A DNA stretch of 64,000 nt from Arthrobacter sp. Bi83. GTDB taxonomy: Bacteria; Actinomycetota; Actinomycetes; Actinomycetales; Micrococcaceae. Where the stretch lies: the NCBI RefSeq assembly GCF_918698095.1, contig NZ_CAKKLY010000008.1:1-64000 (forward strand). Direction: 5' to 3'. The number at the start of each line of letters is the position of its first letter. The first letter of the stretch is position 1. Of the stretch, positions 63,522 to 64,000 are shown one piece after another. The position numbers and the translations under genes were made by a program. The notes beneath the pieces are model-generated. The model searched no databases. It was given only the letters and a program-made list of their open reading frames with translations, and was not told where the DNA came from.

Positions 63522-64000
63522 GTGCAAGTAGTCAGCATCAGCAGCCTCAAAGGCGGTGTCGGCAAGACATCCGTCACGACCGGATTGGCGTCTGCGGCAC
63601 TGGCCGCCGGAATTCCGACACTAGTAGTGGACCTGGATCCCCATGCCGACGCGAGTACCGCCCTGGGAGTGCAGCCGAGCGACAGGCTGGACATCGGCAG
63701 GATGCTCAGGAATCCGCGGAAGGCCAAGCTTCCTGACAACGTTGTTGCCAGCGGCTGGACCGGACGGGCGGGAAGCAACGGTTCCGGCCCTGCCGTCCTG
63801 GACGTGGCCGTGGGGTCCGCCTACACAGGGATCTACGACCGTCCGGACCTTGGCAAAAGGGATCTCCGCAGGCTGTCCGCCGTCCTGGCGGGCGCAGATA
63901 AATACGAGCTGGTTCTGGTGGATTGCCCGCCGTCCCTGAACGGTCTGACGCGGATGGCCTGGTCCGCGAGCACCAAGGTTGCCCTGGTGGCCGAACCGGG
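63522..64000 (+). CDS. ParA-family ATPase, N-terminal part
   Basis: Only the first 159 codons fall in the window, from a GTG at 63522. The sequence starts VQVVSISSLKGGVGKTSVTT, with the deviant Walker A motif K-G-G-V-G-K-T, then VVDLDPHADASTALGV (Walker A prime), and LVLVDCPPSLNGLTRM (Walker B). It is divergent from pyc. No Shine-Dalgarno sequence is seen. A ParB or effector partner, if any, lies beyond the window. Confidence 0.88.
   Translation, partial: MQVVSISSLKGGVGKTSVTTGLASAALAAGIPTLVVDLDPHADASTALGVQPSDRLDIGRMLRNPRKAKLPDNVVASGWTGRAGSNGSGPAVLDVAVGSAYTGIYDRPDLGKRDLRRLSAVLAGADKYELVLVDCPPSLNGLTRMAWSASTKVALVAEP

Noticed and set aside
1..64000. CRISPR arrays, IS elements, prophage, tRNA or rRNA genes
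   Set aside because: No regularly spaced repeats with spacers, no transposase or integrase, and no cloverleaf or rRNA sequence recognised.

Overview
The window is high-GC chromosomal DNA of an actinobacterium, most likely an Arthrobacter-type member of the Micrococcaceae. The grounds are dense GC-rich genes with frequent GTG and TTG starts, an actinobacterial dcw cluster (ftsW, sepF, wag31/divIVA and yggT; no ftsA), paired glnA1/glnE/glnA2 genes, a class II DAHP synthase, a polyphosphate glucokinase, and a MurE whose specificity motif is not the DAP-type one. Nothing looks horizontally acquired: no IS elements, phage genes, CRISPR array, rRNA or tRNA were seen.

Layout. (1) 1-13.9 kb, nitrogen and core metabolism: end of lipA, a DUF4191 protein, DUF3817 and RDD membrane proteins, glnA1 behind a well-formed GlnR-type operator, a cluster of three small minus-strand genes, glnE-glnA2, panB, a small basic/acidic protein, map, ppgK and nrdR. 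(2) 13.9-16.6 kb: hisD with a membrane protein gene, and a flavin reductase. (3) 16.6-42.4 kb, minus strand: a long division and wall cluster. In transcription order it runs a DUF3040 gene, mraZ, rsmH, ftsL, ftsI, murE, murF, mraY, murD, ftsW, murG, murC, ftsQ, ftsZ, pgeF, yggS, sepF, yggT, divIVA, lspA, an RluA-type pseudouridine synthase and dnaE. Many neighbours overlap by 4-8 bases. (4) 42.7-58.1 kb: dinB, a lipoprotein and polyprenyl synthase pair, an Rv2175c-type DNA-binding protein, a LysM/transglycosylase, a PASTA Ser/Thr kinase, aroG, plsC, two tandem alpha/beta hydrolases, a ROK kinase and a FadD15-type acyl-CoA ligase. (5) 58.2-64 kb: a MinD-like ATPase, pyruvate carboxylase, and the start of a ParA-like ATPase cut by the window edge.

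How it fits together. Regions 1, 3 and 4 are collinear in content and orientation with stretches of the Mycobacterium tuberculosis chromosome (roughly Rv2145c-Rv2187 and Rv2218-Rv2225), so this is a conserved actinobacterial core. GlnA1 makes glutamine, GlnE can adenylylate it on a visible tyrosine, and the operator suggests GlnR control. The mur/fts genes build lipid II and the divisome, MraZ probably represses its own promoter through three 10-bp-spaced boxes, and the PASTA kinase and LysM enzyme act on the same wall.

I found no clearly new multi-gene system. The more unusual signals are regulatory or structural: the GlnR and MraZ operators, a candidate NrdR box, apparently leaderless genes, a PASTA kinase at the pknL locus, and repeated short tandem duplications at or just past stop codons.
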